This document shows positions 11,169 to 20,417 of a stretch of DNA of 64,000 nt, in pieces. The stretch is from positions 1-64,000 of the forward strand of contig NZ_FONM01000003.1 in assembly GCF_900112935.1 (NCBI RefSeq), given 5' to 3'. A model generated the notes under the pieces. That model saw only the letters and a list, made by a program, of their open reading frames with translations, was not told where the DNA came from and ran no database searches. Source of the stretch: Trichococcus pasteurii. Its GTDB lineage: Bacteria; Bacillota; Bacilli; Lactobacillales; Aerococcaceae. A program made the translations under genes and the position numbers. The number at the start of each line of letters is the position of its first letter. The stretch's first letter is position 1.

Positions 11169-12275
11169 ATGGAACTATTTGATCAATTGATGAATCCGAA
11201 CTGGAAGAACATCCCGATGGAGCACAAGCTTGTTCTTGCCAGCAGCGTTGTCCGTTATTTTGTGAATCCCCTGTTGCCTGTCGCGGGTATCTGTCCGGCG
11301 TATTACCAGATGGGTGGAATCAAGACCGAGACGTTTACAGTGGACATCAACGGCGCACCGTTTGTTTTTGTGCCCGGGCACAAGGAGGCCGTCCTCGGAT
11401 GGGACAGCGGAATAAACGGCCTGGATCCATTGGACATCAGCTCCGACAGGAAAGAGATGTATCTCGCCATCGAAAATTGCCTGAAGCTGTCTGTTCAAGG
11501 CGCTGAGTTTTTGCATGACGATCATTGGATGAAGAAGAAAATCGAACCGATCCATTCTTTGGAGGAATTGGAAGATTTGGTCAACAGCCAAATGTCCCAG
11601 CTTCGGACGACAGAGATCCCCCCGCTTTTGGTGGAAGTCAGTCCGACTTATGTTGGAATGACGAAAGTCGGGAATTATGCAGTCATAAACGGAAAATTTG
11701 AAGGCCAGCGCGATTGGTTCGACATACACGAGAAGGCTATTCATCAGGCTTTGATGCCGAGCGCAAACGGCTCCTCGGTATTTGCGGACTTTCCGGCACA
11801 TCTGGTCCAAAACGATGATTTCTTCCTGAGGCAGAACGAAGACTTGGATTCGTACACGGTTTTCGCGCCTTACCAGACCACTTATGCAGAGATGCGCAAG
11901 CAATTGGAGAAAGACGGCATGGGATTGCTGTCCAGCAATGAATGGGAATATTGCTGCGGGGCGTCGACCCGCAGGCTTTTCCGTTGGGGCAATCAGTTGC
12001 ATCGCAACCTGTTCGAACCGGAAGACAGTCATCTCTACAAAAAAAACATGTTCGGTCTGGAAATCGCAAACATGGGTTGGGGACCGGAACTCGTCGAAGA
12101 CGGCTTGTTGGTCAAGGGCGGCTGGATTTCCATCCAAGCCGAGAATATTCTGGAGAAACTACTGCCATACGCTACCTATTATGAAAACCATGCGGATGCT
12201 TTAAATGAGAAGCGGCAAGAGCCGCTGACACCCGGCTATTACTGCGCCAGACGTTCCATCCGCATAGAAATCTGA
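11169..12275 (+). CDS. Uncharacterised protein with degenerate formylglycine-enzyme-like C-terminus
   Basis: A 368-aa soluble protein; I do not know an established function. The C-terminal third resembles the FGE-sulfatase (SUMF1/EgtB C-type-lectin) fold: NEWEYCCGASTRRLFRWG (about 257-274) corresponds to the family's EWEYAARxG...WG, NMFGLEIANMGWG to the N-x-x-GL-x-x-x-x-G-N-V-W-E-W segment, LVKGGW to R-G-G-S-W, and the final YYCARRSIRIEI to the closing arginine-rich strand. The N-terminal part (VDINGAPFVFVPG, LGWDSG) is also compatible with it. Whether metal or catalytic cysteines are kept is unclear. It is a single-gene unit with RBS AAGAGAG. Confidence 0.55.
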   Translation: MELFDQLMNPNWKNIPMEHKLVLASSVVRYFVNPLLPVAGICPAYYQMGGIKTETFTVDINGAPFVFVPGHKEAVLGWDSGINGLDPLDISSDRKEMYLAIENCLKLSVQGAEFLHDDHWMKKKIEPIHSLEELEDLVNSQMSQLRTTEIPPLLVEVSPTYVGMTKVGNYAVINGKFEGQRDWFDIHEKAIHQALMPSANGSSVFADFPAHLVQNDDFFLRQNEDLDSYTVFAPYQTTYAEMRKQLEKDGMGLLSSNEWEYCCGASTRRLFRWGNQLHRNLFEPEDSHLYKKNMFGLEIANMGWGPELVEDGLLVKGGWISIQAENILEKLLPYATYYENHADALNEKRQEPLTPGYYCARRSIRIEI

Positions 12276-12301
12276 CCTGTGCCGATTTTCTCAAGAACTG
12301 C

Positions 12302-12330
12302 TTGCATGCGGACGGGATTTTGGTTATACT
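12302..12330 (+). promoter_or_regulatory. Promoter of the alaS leader
   Basis: -35 TTGCAT (12302-12307), 17-bp spacer, -10 TATACT (12325-12330), placing the transcript start just before the T-box stem I. Confidence 0.6.
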
Positions 12331-12344
12331 AGTTTTTGATTGAA

Positions 12345-12555
12345 GCAGAGGATATAGGAATGGATAACAAAAGAGAGTTTCTGTTTGGTGAAAGGAAACG
12401 CATCCGTTTATGCTCCCTTTGCGTGAATATAGTAGAAATACTATCGCTTCCAGCGTTAACGGATCCGAGAGGTAATGAATGATCAAAACATTTCATTGCA
12501 AACAAGGTGGTACCGCGTGATTCGTCCTTGTATGCAGTGGGGTGTTTTTTATTTT
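12345..12555 (+). promoter_or_regulatory. T-box leader controlling alaS (Ala specifier GCU)
   Basis: The T-box sequence AAGGTGGTACCGCG (12504-12517) is followed by CGTCCTTG and a T-rich terminator arm ending near 12555. Upstream, stem I can be drawn with base pairing of GCAGAGG (12345-12351) to CCTTTGC (12416-12422), an AGAGAG/GGTGAAAG distal region, and a GCT triplet at 12412-12414 in the position expected for the specifier. GCU is an alanine codon, agreeing with the downstream alaS. Uncharged tRNA-Ala should pair with the leader and favour read-through. Confidence 0.94.
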
Positions 12556-12596
12556 TGTTCACTCAAAAAAACAATGAAGAGAAAAGGAAGGTAATA

Positions 12597-15248
12597 ATGA
12601 AGAATCTGACAAGCAGTGACATCCGTCAAATGTATCTTGATTTTTGGGCAACAAAAGGGTCAAAAGTGGAGCCGAGTGCTTCGCTGATACCCGTCAACGA
12701 CCCTACTTTATTATGGATCAATTCAGGCGTAGCGACATTGAAAAAATATTTTGATGGCACATTGATTCCTGAAAATCCGCGCATCACCAATGCCCAAAAG
12801 AGCATCCGCACAAACGATATCGAAAATGTTGGCGTGACCGCAAGACACCATACTTTATTCGAAATGTTGGGGAATTTCTCGATCGGGGACTACTTCAAAG
12901 AAGAAGCGATTCCTTGGGCTTGGGAATTCCTGACGGACGAAAAATGGTTGGCGTTCGATCCGGAGCTGCTTTATGTAACTTACTACCCTGAAGATACGGA
13001 TACGAAACGCATTTGGCAGGAAAAAGTCGGTTTGCCGGAAAATCATATCGTTCCGATCGCGGACAACTTTTGGGATATCGGTGCAGGCCCGTGCGGACCG
13101 GATACGGAAATTTTCTACGACCGCGGCCCAGCATTCCAAGACTTGCCTGACGGTGACCCTGAAATGTATCCGGGTGGTGAAAATGAACGCTATCTTGAAA
13201 TCTGGAACCTTGTGTTCTCCGAATTCAACCACAAACCGGACGGCACCTATGAGCCGCTTCCGCACAAGAACGTCGATACGGGGATGGGTCTGGAACGCGT
13301 CACGAGCGTAGTCCAAAACACACCGACCAACTTCGAAACGGATTTGTTCATGCCGATAATCAAAAAAATCGAAACGCTGAGTGACGGCAAGAAATACGGC
13401 GAAAACAAAATGCTGGATATTTCCTTCAAAGTCATCGCTGATCACGTGCGCGCCGTCAGTTTTGCGATCGGAGACCGTGCCTTGCCGTCCAATGAAGGCC
13501 GCGGCTACATTTTGCGTCGCTTGATCCGCCGATCTGTCATGCATGGCCAAAAATTGGGCATCGAAAAATTGTTCCTGAACGAATTGGTTCCGGTTGTGGC
13601 AGATATTATGGAATCCTATTATCCAGAAGTAAAAGCTGACCAGGATTTCATCATCAAAGTCATCACGAATGAAGAGCAACGTTTCCAGGAAACGATCCAC
13701 GAAGGGATGGACATCCTGAACAGCGTCTTTGAAGAGATGAACGAAAAGGGCGAAACGGTCGTAAACGGCACAAATGCCTTCAAACTGTACGATACATACG
13801 GCTTCCCGTTGGAATTGACGAGCGAATATGCCGAAGAAAAAGGCTTCAAAGTCGATACAGAAGGATTTAACCAGGAGATGCAGGAGCAACGGAACCGCGC
13901 CCGTGCAGCTAGACAAGTGGAAGACTCCTTCTCCGTGCAATCCCCAGTCTGGGCTGAAGTACTGGTTCCGAGCACTTTTTCAGGATATGCTCAAACGAAA
14001 ATTTCATCCGAGCTTTCAGTGATGGTGGCGAATGACGACATCGTCGAGAAAGCTGCTGCAGACGATCGCGTTCAGATCATTTTCCGCGAAACGCCTTTCT
14101 ACGCAGAAATGGGTGGACAAGTTGCGGATAAAGGAACAATCGAAACCGAAACTGGTGAAGTGGTTGCAGAAATCGAAGATGTCAAACGCGCTCCTAATGG
14201 CCAAACGATGCACATCGCGCGTGTCCTGAAGGAAATCCATTCGAACGAAACTTATGTTCTGCACGTGGATGAATCCCGCAGAAGAAACATCACGAAAAAC
14301 CATACAGCAACGCATCTGCTGCACCAAGCGCTGAAGGATGTTTTGGGAAATCATGCCAACCAAGCGGGCTCGTTGGTGAATCCGAATCAGCTTCGTTTTG
14401 ACTTCACGCATTTCGGCCAAGTAACAGCAGAAGAGTTGGTGCGGATGGAAGAAATCGTGAATGAAAAAATTTGGGAGGCCTTGCCGGTTGTGACTGTCGA
14501 AACAACCATCGATAAGGCGAAAGAAATGGGCGCCATGGCTTTGTTCGGCGAGAAATACGGCAAAGAAGTCCGTGTAGTCGATGTCGGCGGCTATTCAGTC
14601 GAGCTTTGCGGCGGAGTCCATGTTCAAAATTCGCAGGATATCGGCGTCTTCAAGATTTTGTCCGAATCCGGAATAGGTGCAGGTGTTCGACGCATCGAAG
14701 CAGTGACCGGACAGGCAGCTTATCAGTATTTCCGTACAAAAGAAGCTGAATTGAACGAAGCGGCTCACCTTGTGAAAGCCCAACAAACAAAAGAAGTGGC
14801 CGGTAAAATCAATCAACTTAAGCAAGAAATGAAGGAAATGCAAGGCGAAAACGAGTCCTTGAAAGCAAAAATCATGAATGCCGAAGCCAAAGATCTCTTT
14901 GAGAACGTGGAAACCGTCAACGGCGTCACTTACATCACCTATGAAACAAAGAATCAAGATATGAATGCATTGCGTCAATTGGCTGACCAATGGCGTCAAA
15001 AGGCTGTCTCTGACCTTTTCGTGGCAGCTTCAGCTACAGACGGTAAAGTCAATATGCTGGCTGCAGTTTCCAAAGACAAGTTGGAACAAGGCCTGAAAGC
15101 CGGCGATCTGATCAAGACGCTCGCTCCGTTTGCTGGAGGCAAAGGCGGCGGACGTCCGGATATGGCACAAGCCGGCGGCAATAATCCAGCAGGCATCCCG
15201 GATGCGCTGAAACACGTTGCTGTCTGGATCGCTGACAATACAAAATAA
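12597..15248 (+). CDS. alaS: Alanyl-tRNA synthetase
   Basis: An 883-aa class II synthetase charging tRNA-Ala. The catalytic domain carries RITNAQKSIRTNDIENVG and RHHTLFEMLGNFS. The editing domain has HTATHLLHQAL and CGGVHV zinc/editing motifs. The C-terminal DHHA1-type domain ends with GGKGGGRPDMAQAGG. The start at 12597 follows AAGGAAGG; the in-frame GTG at 12507 lies inside the T-box and is not used. The tRNA-Ala at 29268 in this window keeps the G3:U70 identity pair this enzyme needs. A 12-bp hairpin follows. Confidence 0.97.
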   Translation: MKNLTSSDIRQMYLDFWATKGSKVEPSASLIPVNDPTLLWINSGVATLKKYFDGTLIPENPRITNAQKSIRTNDIENVGVTARHHTLFEMLGNFSIGDYFKEEAIPWAWEFLTDEKWLAFDPELLYVTYYPEDTDTKRIWQEKVGLPENHIVPIADNFWDIGAGPCGPDTEIFYDRGPAFQDLPDGDPEMYPGGENERYLEIWNLVFSEFNHKPDGTYEPLPHKNVDTGMGLERVTSVVQNTPTNFETDLFMPIIKKIETLSDGKKYGENKMLDISFKVIADHVRAVSFAIGDRALPSNEGRGYILRRLIRRSVMHGQKLGIEKLFLNELVPVVADIMESYYPEVKADQDFIIKVITNEEQRFQETIHEGMDILNSVFEEMNEKGETVVNGTNAFKLYDTYGFPLELTSEYAEEKGFKVDTEGFNQEMQEQRNRARAARQVEDSFSVQSPVWAEVLVPSTFSGYAQTKISSELSVMVANDDIVEKAAADDRVQIIFRETPFYAEMGGQVADKGTIETETGEVVAEIEDVKRAPNGQTMHIARVLKEIHSNETYVLHVDESRRRNITKNHTATHLLHQALKDVLGNHANQAGSLVNPNQLRFDFTHFGQVTAEELVRMEEIVNEKIWEALPVVTVETTIDKAKEMGAMALFGEKYGKEVRVVDVGGYSVELCGGVHVQNSQDIGVFKILSESGIGAGVRRIEAVTGQAAYQYFRTKEAELNEAAHLVKAQQTKEVAGKINQLKQEMKEMQGENESLKAKIMNAEAKDLFENVETVNGVTYITYETKNQDMNALRQLADQWRQKAVSDLFVAASATDGKVNMLAAVSKDKLEQGLKAGDLIKTLAPFAGGKGGGRPDMAQAGGNNPAGIPDALKHVAVWIADNTK

Positions 15249-15262
15249 GCATACTTTCCCTA

Positions 15263-15299
15263 GGGCAGGCATCCAACAATGGATGCCTGCCCCAGTTTG
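15263..15299 (+). terminator. Hairpin after alaS
   Basis: Perfect 12-bp stem GGGCAGGCATCC / GGATGCCTGCCC with an AACAAT loop. The T tract is weak, so termination may be partial. Confidence 0.6.
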
Positions 15300-15398
15300 T
15301 AAGTCCGATCCGTATGCAAAAAAATGCGGAATATACAAACAGGAAGGAGAGTAGACAAGTTATGACGCCGATCCGCAAAGGCCAGCGTCATTTCTTTG

Positions 15399-15427
15399 TT
15401 GTAGTTTTTTGTGATTTCTTGTAAAAT
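15399..15427 (+). promoter_or_regulatory. Promoter of ireB-ruvX
   Basis: -35 TTGTAG (15399-15404), 17-bp spacer ending in TTG (extended -10), -10 TAAAAT (15422-15427). Confidence 0.5.
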
Positions 15428-15460
15428 GGTAAATATACTAAAGAAAACTGGGGTGTCGCT

Positions 15461-15730
15461 ATGAGTTCGAAAGATGAAACGATGTTGTTTAATTTTGATG
15501 ACAATCTTAAAAAGAATGTACAAGAGACATTAGCCCTTGTTTATGACGCATTGGAAGAAAAAGGATACAACCCTATCAACCAGATTGTGGGCTATCTGCT
15601 TTCTGGCGATCCAGCTTATATCCCGCGTCATAACGATGCCAGAAACTTGATCCGTCGTCACGAACGTGATGAAATAATGGAAGAATTAGTGAAAAGCTAT
15701 CTTTCTGGAACAGGCAGAATCATCCAATGA
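15461..15730 (+). CDS. IreB family regulatory phosphoprotein
   Basis: An 89-aa protein of the former DUF965/UPF0297 family: [45 protein letters not shown] is nearly the family consensus. In Enterococcus, IreB is phosphorylated by the Ser/Thr kinase IreK and affects intrinsic cephalosporin resistance; N-terminal Ser and Thr residues (SSKDETML) are the expected phosphorylation zone. It overlaps ruvX by 4 bp (ATGA), the conserved order in Firmicutes. Confidence 0.93.
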   Translation: MSSKDETMLFNFDDNLKKNVQETLALVYDALEEKGYNPINQIVGYLLSGDPAYIPRHNDARNLIRRHERDEIMEELVKSYLSGTGRIIQ

Positions 15731-16143
15731 GGCTCATGGGCTTGGATGTCGGATCAAAAACGGTAGGAGTGGCCATCAGCGATCCGATGGGATGGACGGC
15801 GCAAGGGATAGAAATCGTCAAAATCGATGAGGCCAATGGAGAATTTGGACTTGATCGGATTGCCGAATTGGTTAAGCAGTATGAAGTTGAGAAGTTTGTA
15901 CTCGGCTTGCCAAAAAACATGGATAACAGCATCGGTTTTCGGGCGGAAGCTTCCATCGCCTACGGAAAGTTGCTTGAAAAAGAGCTAGGCTTACCGGTCG
16001 ATTACGTTGATGAGAGGCTGACCACTGTCCAAGCAGAAAAAATGTTGATCAATGAAGGAAACGTTTCCCGCAAAAAACGGAAAAAGGTAATCGACAAACT
16101 TGCTGCTGTCATACTTCTTCAGAATTATTTGGACAGCCAGTAA
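15727..16143 (+). CDS. ruvX: Putative Holliday junction resolvase RuvX/YqgF
   Basis: A 138-aa RNase H-fold protein. [19 protein letters not shown] carries the first catalytic Asp, [11 protein letters not shown] the central strand, and [17 protein letters not shown] the DERxT-type motif. YqgF proteins act in 16S rRNA 5' maturation and have been proposed to be resolvases. It is translationally coupled to ireB; the DUF1292 gene follows after 85 bp. Confidence 0.92.
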   Translation: MRLMGLDVGSKTVGVAISDPMGWTAQGIEIVKIDEANGEFGLDRIAELVKQYEVEKFVLGLPKNMDNSIGFRAEASIAYGKLLEKELGLPVDYVDERLTTVQAEKMLINEGNVSRKKRKKVIDKLAAVILLQNYLDSQ

Positions 16144-16228
16144 AGAGAGTGGTTTTTTTGTCCTATTTGCGTTACAATATCCTTTGTTTGAACGATAAAA
16201 ACAATACTTAGATAAAGAGGTGCACACC

Positions 16229-16567
16229 ATGACTGAACATAATCACGATCACGACCATAATCACGATCACGACCACGATCATGATCACGACCATAACCAC
16301 GAGCACATCACTATCGTGGATGAGAACGGGAATGAAGAGTTATTCGAAATCCTGTTCACTTTCGAATCAGAAGATTTTGGAAAGTCCTATGTTCTGGTTT
16401 ACCCAGCAGGAGCTCCTGAAGGGGAAGAAATCGAATTGCAGGCTTATTCCTATGTTGAAACAGAAGATGGCGGAGAAGGCGATTTGGAGCCAATCGAATC
16501 GGATGAAGAATGGGATATGATCGAAGAAGTCCTGAACACATTTATGGAAGACGAAGACCTTCAATAA
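16229..16567 (+). CDS. DUF1292 protein with a His/Asp-repeat N-terminus
   Basis: A 112-aa acidic protein. Residues 4-26 are almost only alternating His and Asp/Asn/Glu, followed by a normal DUF1292 (YrzB) domain: [29 protein letters not shown], and [15 protein letters not shown]. The domain's function is unknown and it is nearly always downstream of ruvX, as here. The His-rich head suggests Zn/Ni/Cu binding (inference). I start at ATG 16229, 8 nt after AAAGAGG; a GTG at 16220 overlaps the ribosome-binding site. The terminator is at 16594. Confidence 0.88.
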   Translation: MTEHNHDHDHNHDHDHDHDHDHNHEHITIVDENGNEELFEILFTFESEDFGKSYVLVYPAGAPEGEEIELQAYSYVETEDGGEGDLEPIESDEEWDMIEEVLNTFMEDEDLQ

Positions 16568-16593
16568 AATTGTAAGTGACTTGTAAAGAAGAT

Positions 16594-16636
16594 AAGAGAG
16601 GATCGGGACAATTGATGTCTGGATCCTCTTTTGTTT
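16594..16636 (+). terminator. Terminator after DUF1292 gene
   Basis: AAGAGAGGATC / GGATCCTCTT stem followed by TTGTTTTG. Confidence 0.65.
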
Positions 16637-16830
16637 TGTGGCCGCTGGCTTGTTTTTGAGCGGTCCGGATCCGAACTGAAAAACTGATGAGAAAACTGTC
16701 CAATATGCTCCATATGTCTATGCAAATAACAAAAAAGATTCAATTTATATAGGTTTTCGTGTATAATTACGGAAGTCGAATGGCTGATAGTCAACAAATA
16801 GCCACATACTCAAGTTAGGAGGCCTCGTCT

Positions 16831-18003
16831 TTGTCACAAAATAATCAGCAAGAACCTCAAGAGCAAAAAAAACTCATTCGTCCTACATTGGAAAAAGAAG
16901 CCGTAGACAAAATGAAAATACGCAAAAAAGAACGGTCACTTGTGCGGAAAATTGTTTTTGCAATCGTAACGATAGGGATCCTGTTAGGGGTCATTGTTGG
17001 CTTTGCCGGCTACAAATATATAACAGACGCACTTCAGCCACTAGAGCCAGAAAGTACGGAAGTCGTTGAAGTGGAAATTCCGATAGGGACGTCCACAAAA
17101 GGGATCACACAACTGTTGGAAGAAGGCAGCGTCATAAAAAACGCGACCATCTTCAACTACTACATCAAGACGCAAAACGTTTCTGATTTCCAAGCGGGAT
17201 TTTATGAATTATCGCCTTCCATGAGTCTGGACGACATCATTGCGACGCTTCAAGCGGGCGGCAGTCCTGTGCCACAATCGAGCGATCACAAAATCATCGT
17301 AAGAGAGGGAAATACGATCGAAGAAATCGCAGCGGAAGTCGAAGAGAAGACGGACTTCACAGCAGAGGAATTTTTGGCGAAAGTGAATGATGCGGAATTT
17401 TTGGCAAATGCTGCTGCACAATACCCTGGAATTTTGACGGAAGCCTCCCAACGTACCGATACGCGTTATCGTCTGGAAGGATACCTCTACCCGGCGACTT
17501 ATGATTATATGACCGGAAATAGTTTGGATGAAGTCATTCTGCAAATGCTGCAGAAGACGAATGAAGTGCTTACGCCATATGCAGAGCAAATCGCTTCTTC
17601 GGGCCATACGCTTCATGAAATTCTGACAATTGCCTCGCTTGTCGAAAAAGAAGGCGTCACTCCGGAAGATCGTGCGAACATTGCCGGCGTATTCTTTAAT
17701 CGTCTGGAAATCGATATGCCGATACAATCGGACATCAGTATTTTGTATGCATTGAATGAACACAAGGAATTAGTGACTTTTGAGGATCTTGAAATAGATT
17801 CACCATATAACCTGTATAAAAATACAGGAATGGGGCCTGGTCCGTTCAACAGTCCAAGCGAAGGATCCATTCAAGCTACATTGTCCCCAGCGGACACAGC
17901 CTATCTGTATTTCGTTGCAGACACAGAAACAGGCATTGTTTATTTTTCCGAAACATATGAAGAACATTTGCAATTGCAAAGCCAATACGTAGACAGCGAA
18001 TAA
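16831..18003 (+). CDS. mltG: Endolytic murein transglycosylase
   Basis: A 390-aa YceG-family enzyme that cuts nascent peptidoglycan glycan strands. It has a cytoplasmic basic head (residues 1-50), one TM helix (about 52-72), a LysM-like region (about 80-200), and the catalytic domain with LTIASLVEKEG (catalytic Glu), GVFFNRLEIDMPIQSDISILYA, and NLYKNTGMGPGPFNSPS. The TTG start has an excellent TTAGGAGG ribosome-binding site. It is followed 42 bp later by udk, probably in one operon. Confidence 0.93.
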   Translation: MSQNNQQEPQEQKKLIRPTLEKEAVDKMKIRKKERSLVRKIVFAIVTIGILLGVIVGFAGYKYITDALQPLEPESTEVVEVEIPIGTSTKGITQLLEEGSVIKNATIFNYYIKTQNVSDFQAGFYELSPSMSLDDIIATLQAGGSPVPQSSDHKIIVREGNTIEEIAAEVEEKTDFTAEEFLAKVNDAEFLANAAAQYPGILTEASQRTDTRYRLEGYLYPATYDYMTGNSLDEVILQMLQKTNEVLTPYAEQIASSGHTLHEILTIASLVEKEGVTPEDRANIAGVFFNRLEIDMPIQSDISILYALNEHKELVTFEDLEIDSPYNLYKNTGMGPGPFNSPSEGSIQATLSPADTAYLYFVADTETGIVYFSETYEEHLQLQSQYVDSE

Positions 18004-18045
18004 GCCGAATAAAGTGAGCTGCAAGAAGAGAGGAAGAATACACCA

Positions 18046-18675
18046 GTGAAAAAACCTATCGTTATTGGGGTGACAGGGGGATCGGGAAGCGGGAAAACCA
18101 GTGTCAGCCGGGCCATCTTAGACAAGTTTACCGATGTTTCCATTTTGCTGTTGGAACAGGATTTTTATTATAAAGATCAAAGCGACCTACCGTTTGAGGA
18201 ACGCCTGAAAACAAACTACGACCATCCATTTGCTTTTGATACGGATCTGTTCATCAAAGATCTTAAGAAATTAATCCAATATGAGAGCATTGAACAACCG
18301 GTTTACGACTATTCAAAACACACGCGCAGCGATCAAGTGATCCATCGCGAGCCGAAAGAAGTCATAATCGTTGAGGGAATACTCATTTTAGAGGATCAAC
18401 GACTGCGTGATCTGATGGACATCAAAGTCTATGTGGATACGGATGATGATATCCGTATCATCCGCCGAATCAAACGCGACATGGAATCAAGAGGCCGGAC
18501 CCTTGACTCTGTCATCCACCAATATCTGACAGTGGTCAAGCCGATGCATCAGCAATTCATCGAGCCGACCAAAAAATTTGCGGATATCATCATTCCTGAG
18601 GGTGGACAAAATCAAGTCGCAATCGATCTGATGACCACGAAAATTGCTTCAATTTTGTCTGAAAATGCAGAATAA
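18046..18675 (+). CDS. udk: Uridine kinase
   Basis: A 209-aa P-loop kinase phosphorylating uridine and cytidine in pyrimidine salvage. Walker A is GGSGSGKTS (residues 10-18); [28 protein letters not shown] and [14 protein letters not shown] are typical. The start is GTG with an AGAGAGGAAG site upstream. The mltG-udk-greA order is common in Bacilli. Confidence 0.95.
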   Translation: MKKPIVIGVTGGSGSGKTSVSRAILDKFTDVSILLLEQDFYYKDQSDLPFEERLKTNYDHPFAFDTDLFIKDLKKLIQYESIEQPVYDYSKHTRSDQVIHREPKEVIIVEGILILEDQRLRDLMDIKVYVDTDDDIRIIRRIKRDMESRGRTLDSVIHQYLTVVKPMHQQFIEPTKKFADIIIPEGGQNQVAIDLMTTKIASILSENAE

Positions 18676-18928
18676 CAATAAATGCCTGTAATATTTTAAA
18701 AATATAATTGCTTTTACTGGAATTAAGTGGTATTTTATATTCACTATTAATTAGGCAGACAATTAACGATATAGAGCTACAGGAAATGATTATTTCTCTT
18801 TGGATGACATGCTACCTGTTCCGGATCCGTTTGACTTTCGAGGACAGCTAGCAACAGATAAAAAGGGAACTGCATACTTGTGCTGAATATTGTATATTGA
18901 ATCATTACTTAAAAGGGGCATATTTCTT

Positions 18929-19408
18929 ATGATCGAAAAAGCATATCCGATGACAGCTGAAGGTAAAGCTAAATTAGAAGCTGAACTTGAAGATTTAAAA
19001 GTGAATAAAAGAAAAGAAATCGTTGAACGCATCAAGATTGCCAGAAGCTATGGGGATTTATCCGAAAATTCGGAATATGAATCCGCGAAAGACGAACAAG
19101 CTTTCGTTGAAGGCCGCATCACTACATTGGAAAAAATGATCCGTTTTGCGGAAATCATCGAAGTACAAAACGTCGACACTGATATGGTTTCACTTGGACG
19201 CAAAGTAACATTCGTGGAATTGCCGGATGGCGATGAAGAAACGTACATTATTGTCGGTAGTGCAGAAGCAGATCCGCTTGAAGGTAAGATTTCAAACGAT
19301 TCTCCGATCGCTAAAGCCTTGTTGGGCAAGCATATCGGTGAAGAAGTTGTCATTGGTACACCGGGCGGCGATATGAACGTGAAGATCGTCAGAGTGGAAC
19401 AAGCTTAG
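18929..19408 (+). CDS. greA: Transcript cleavage/elongation factor GreA
   Basis: A 159-aa factor that rescues backtracked RNA polymerase. The N-terminal coiled coil (about 8-75) includes [23 protein letters not shown] with the acidic tip, and the C-terminal FKBP-like domain includes [20 protein letters not shown]. The start at 18929 follows AAAAGGGG; an upstream in-frame ATG at 18890 has no ribosome-binding site. The 250-bp gap after udk shows AT-rich sequence but no recognisable element. A very strong terminator follows. Confidence 0.96.
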   Translation: MIEKAYPMTAEGKAKLEAELEDLKVNKRKEIVERIKIARSYGDLSENSEYESAKDEQAFVEGRITTLEKMIRFAEIIEVQNVDTDMVSLGRKVTFVELPDGDEETYIIVGSAEADPLEGKISNDSPIAKALLGKHIGEEVVIGTPGGDMNVKIVRVEQA

Positions 19409-19423
19409 ACACAGCAATCAAGA

Positions 19424-19480
19424 AGAGGGTAGGACAAAAATCATTCCGTATGATTTTTGTCCTACCCTCTATTTGTTTAT
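19424..19480 (+). terminator. Strong terminator after greA
   Basis: A perfect 21-bp inverted repeat (19424-19444 with 19450-19470) around a TCCGT loop, then ATTTGTTT. The stem ends are U-rich on the 3' side and A-rich on the 5' side. Confidence 0.85.
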
Positions 19481-19538
19481 GTTTAGTTCCAACTCTTCGG
19501 GTATAATAAGTGGGTACATGATTTCAGTTGGCCTGTAC

Positions 19539-19603
19539 GACTTTAGTCTTAGCGAACAATCCACCCTTAGCGCACTGTCAAATCGGTCCAGGTAATCTAT
19601 AAT
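19539..19603 (+). promoter_or_regulatory. Promoter and candidate LiaR site of liaFSR
   Basis: -35 CTGTCA (19575-19580), 17-bp spacer, -10 TATAAT (19598-19603). About 60-70 bp upstream of the expected start is the inverted repeat GACTTTAGTC (19539-19548), resembling the AGTC-type half-sites bound by LiaR/VraR regulators. This would allow autoactivation (inference). Confidence 0.45.
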
Positions 19604-19682
19604 GGAAGCAGATATTTAGGCTGAGATTCGGCGGGAAATGTATACAATTTTATGGAACACCATAGAGGAAGGAGGGCCTGGG

Positions 19683-20417
19683 ATGAAAAAGAATGCCTTG
19701 AAATTATTTTTGCTCATTGAAGGGCTATTGGGGTTGGCTGTCCTGTTTCAATTGGTTCAGGACACAGATTTGCTGCTGGTCTTTGTGTTCGGGTTGATAT
19801 TCATCAAAGTCGGCACCATTAAAGGCGAGCGGCGCCAGATTCTTGGCTTGGTCGGTTGGTTCATGGTAGGCATGAGCATACTCTCCACTTTCTCAGTGTG
19901 GCTGATGCTGATTCTTTTCATACTGTTCGTTGTCATCAATGGAAAAGGGATCTGGTCTGAGTTGAAGCTGGATGCTTATGTAGATGTTCCTTGGGAAGAA
20001 AAAGCATTCCGTACAGTCAAAACGAAAGAGCCGGAGCAGCGGAACGGTTCCAGAAAGCGTCAGAAATGGATCGGAAACACCAGTATCGGGACGGATGTCT
20101 ATGAATGGGATGATGTCAATCTGACTGTATTCATGGGCGATACGATCATCGATTTGGGGAATACGTTGTTGCCGAAAGAGGAAAATATCATTCTGATCCG
20201 CAAAGGGTTCGGAAAGACCAGGGTAATCGTACCGTTGGGAATAGGGGTGTCTGTCCATCATTCCACCATCAAAGGCCAGCTTTTATTCAATGAAGATGAA
20301 ATTGACTTGACCAATGAAACGGTCAAATTATACAGTCAGGGCTACGATGAGGCAAACAGAAAAATCAAAATCGTGTCCAATAGCCTGCTGGGTGATCTGG
20401 AGGTGATCTACCTATGA
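19683..20417 (+). CDS. liaF: LiaF-like membrane regulator
   Basis: A 244-aa protein with three or four TM segments in the first 95 residues and a C-terminal cell-wall-active antibiotic response domain (IGNTSIGTDVYEWDDVNLTVFMGDTIIDLGNTLLP..., ending GDLEVIYL). LiaF/VraT restrains the LiaS kinase until the cell envelope is damaged. The start at 19683 follows GGAAGGAGGG; an in-frame ATG at 19638 precedes that site. The stop overlaps the liaS start by 4 bp. Confidence 0.88.
   Translation: MKKNALKLFLLIEGLLGLAVLFQLVQDTDLLLVFVFGLIFIKVGTIKGERRQILGLVGWFMVGMSILSTFSVWLMLILFILFVVINGKGIWSELKLDAYVDVPWEEKAFRTVKTKEPEQRNGSRKRQKWIGNTSIGTDVYEWDDVNLTVFMGDTIIDLGNTLLPKEENIILIRKGFGKTRVIVPLGIGVSVHHSTIKGQLLFNEDEIDLTNETVKLYSQGYDEANRKIKIVSNSLLGDLEVIYL

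Noticed and set aside
15727-16143. Overlap of ireB and ruvX as a programmed frameshift
   Set aside because: A plain ATGA stop-start overlap with separate conserved domains; no slippery sequence.
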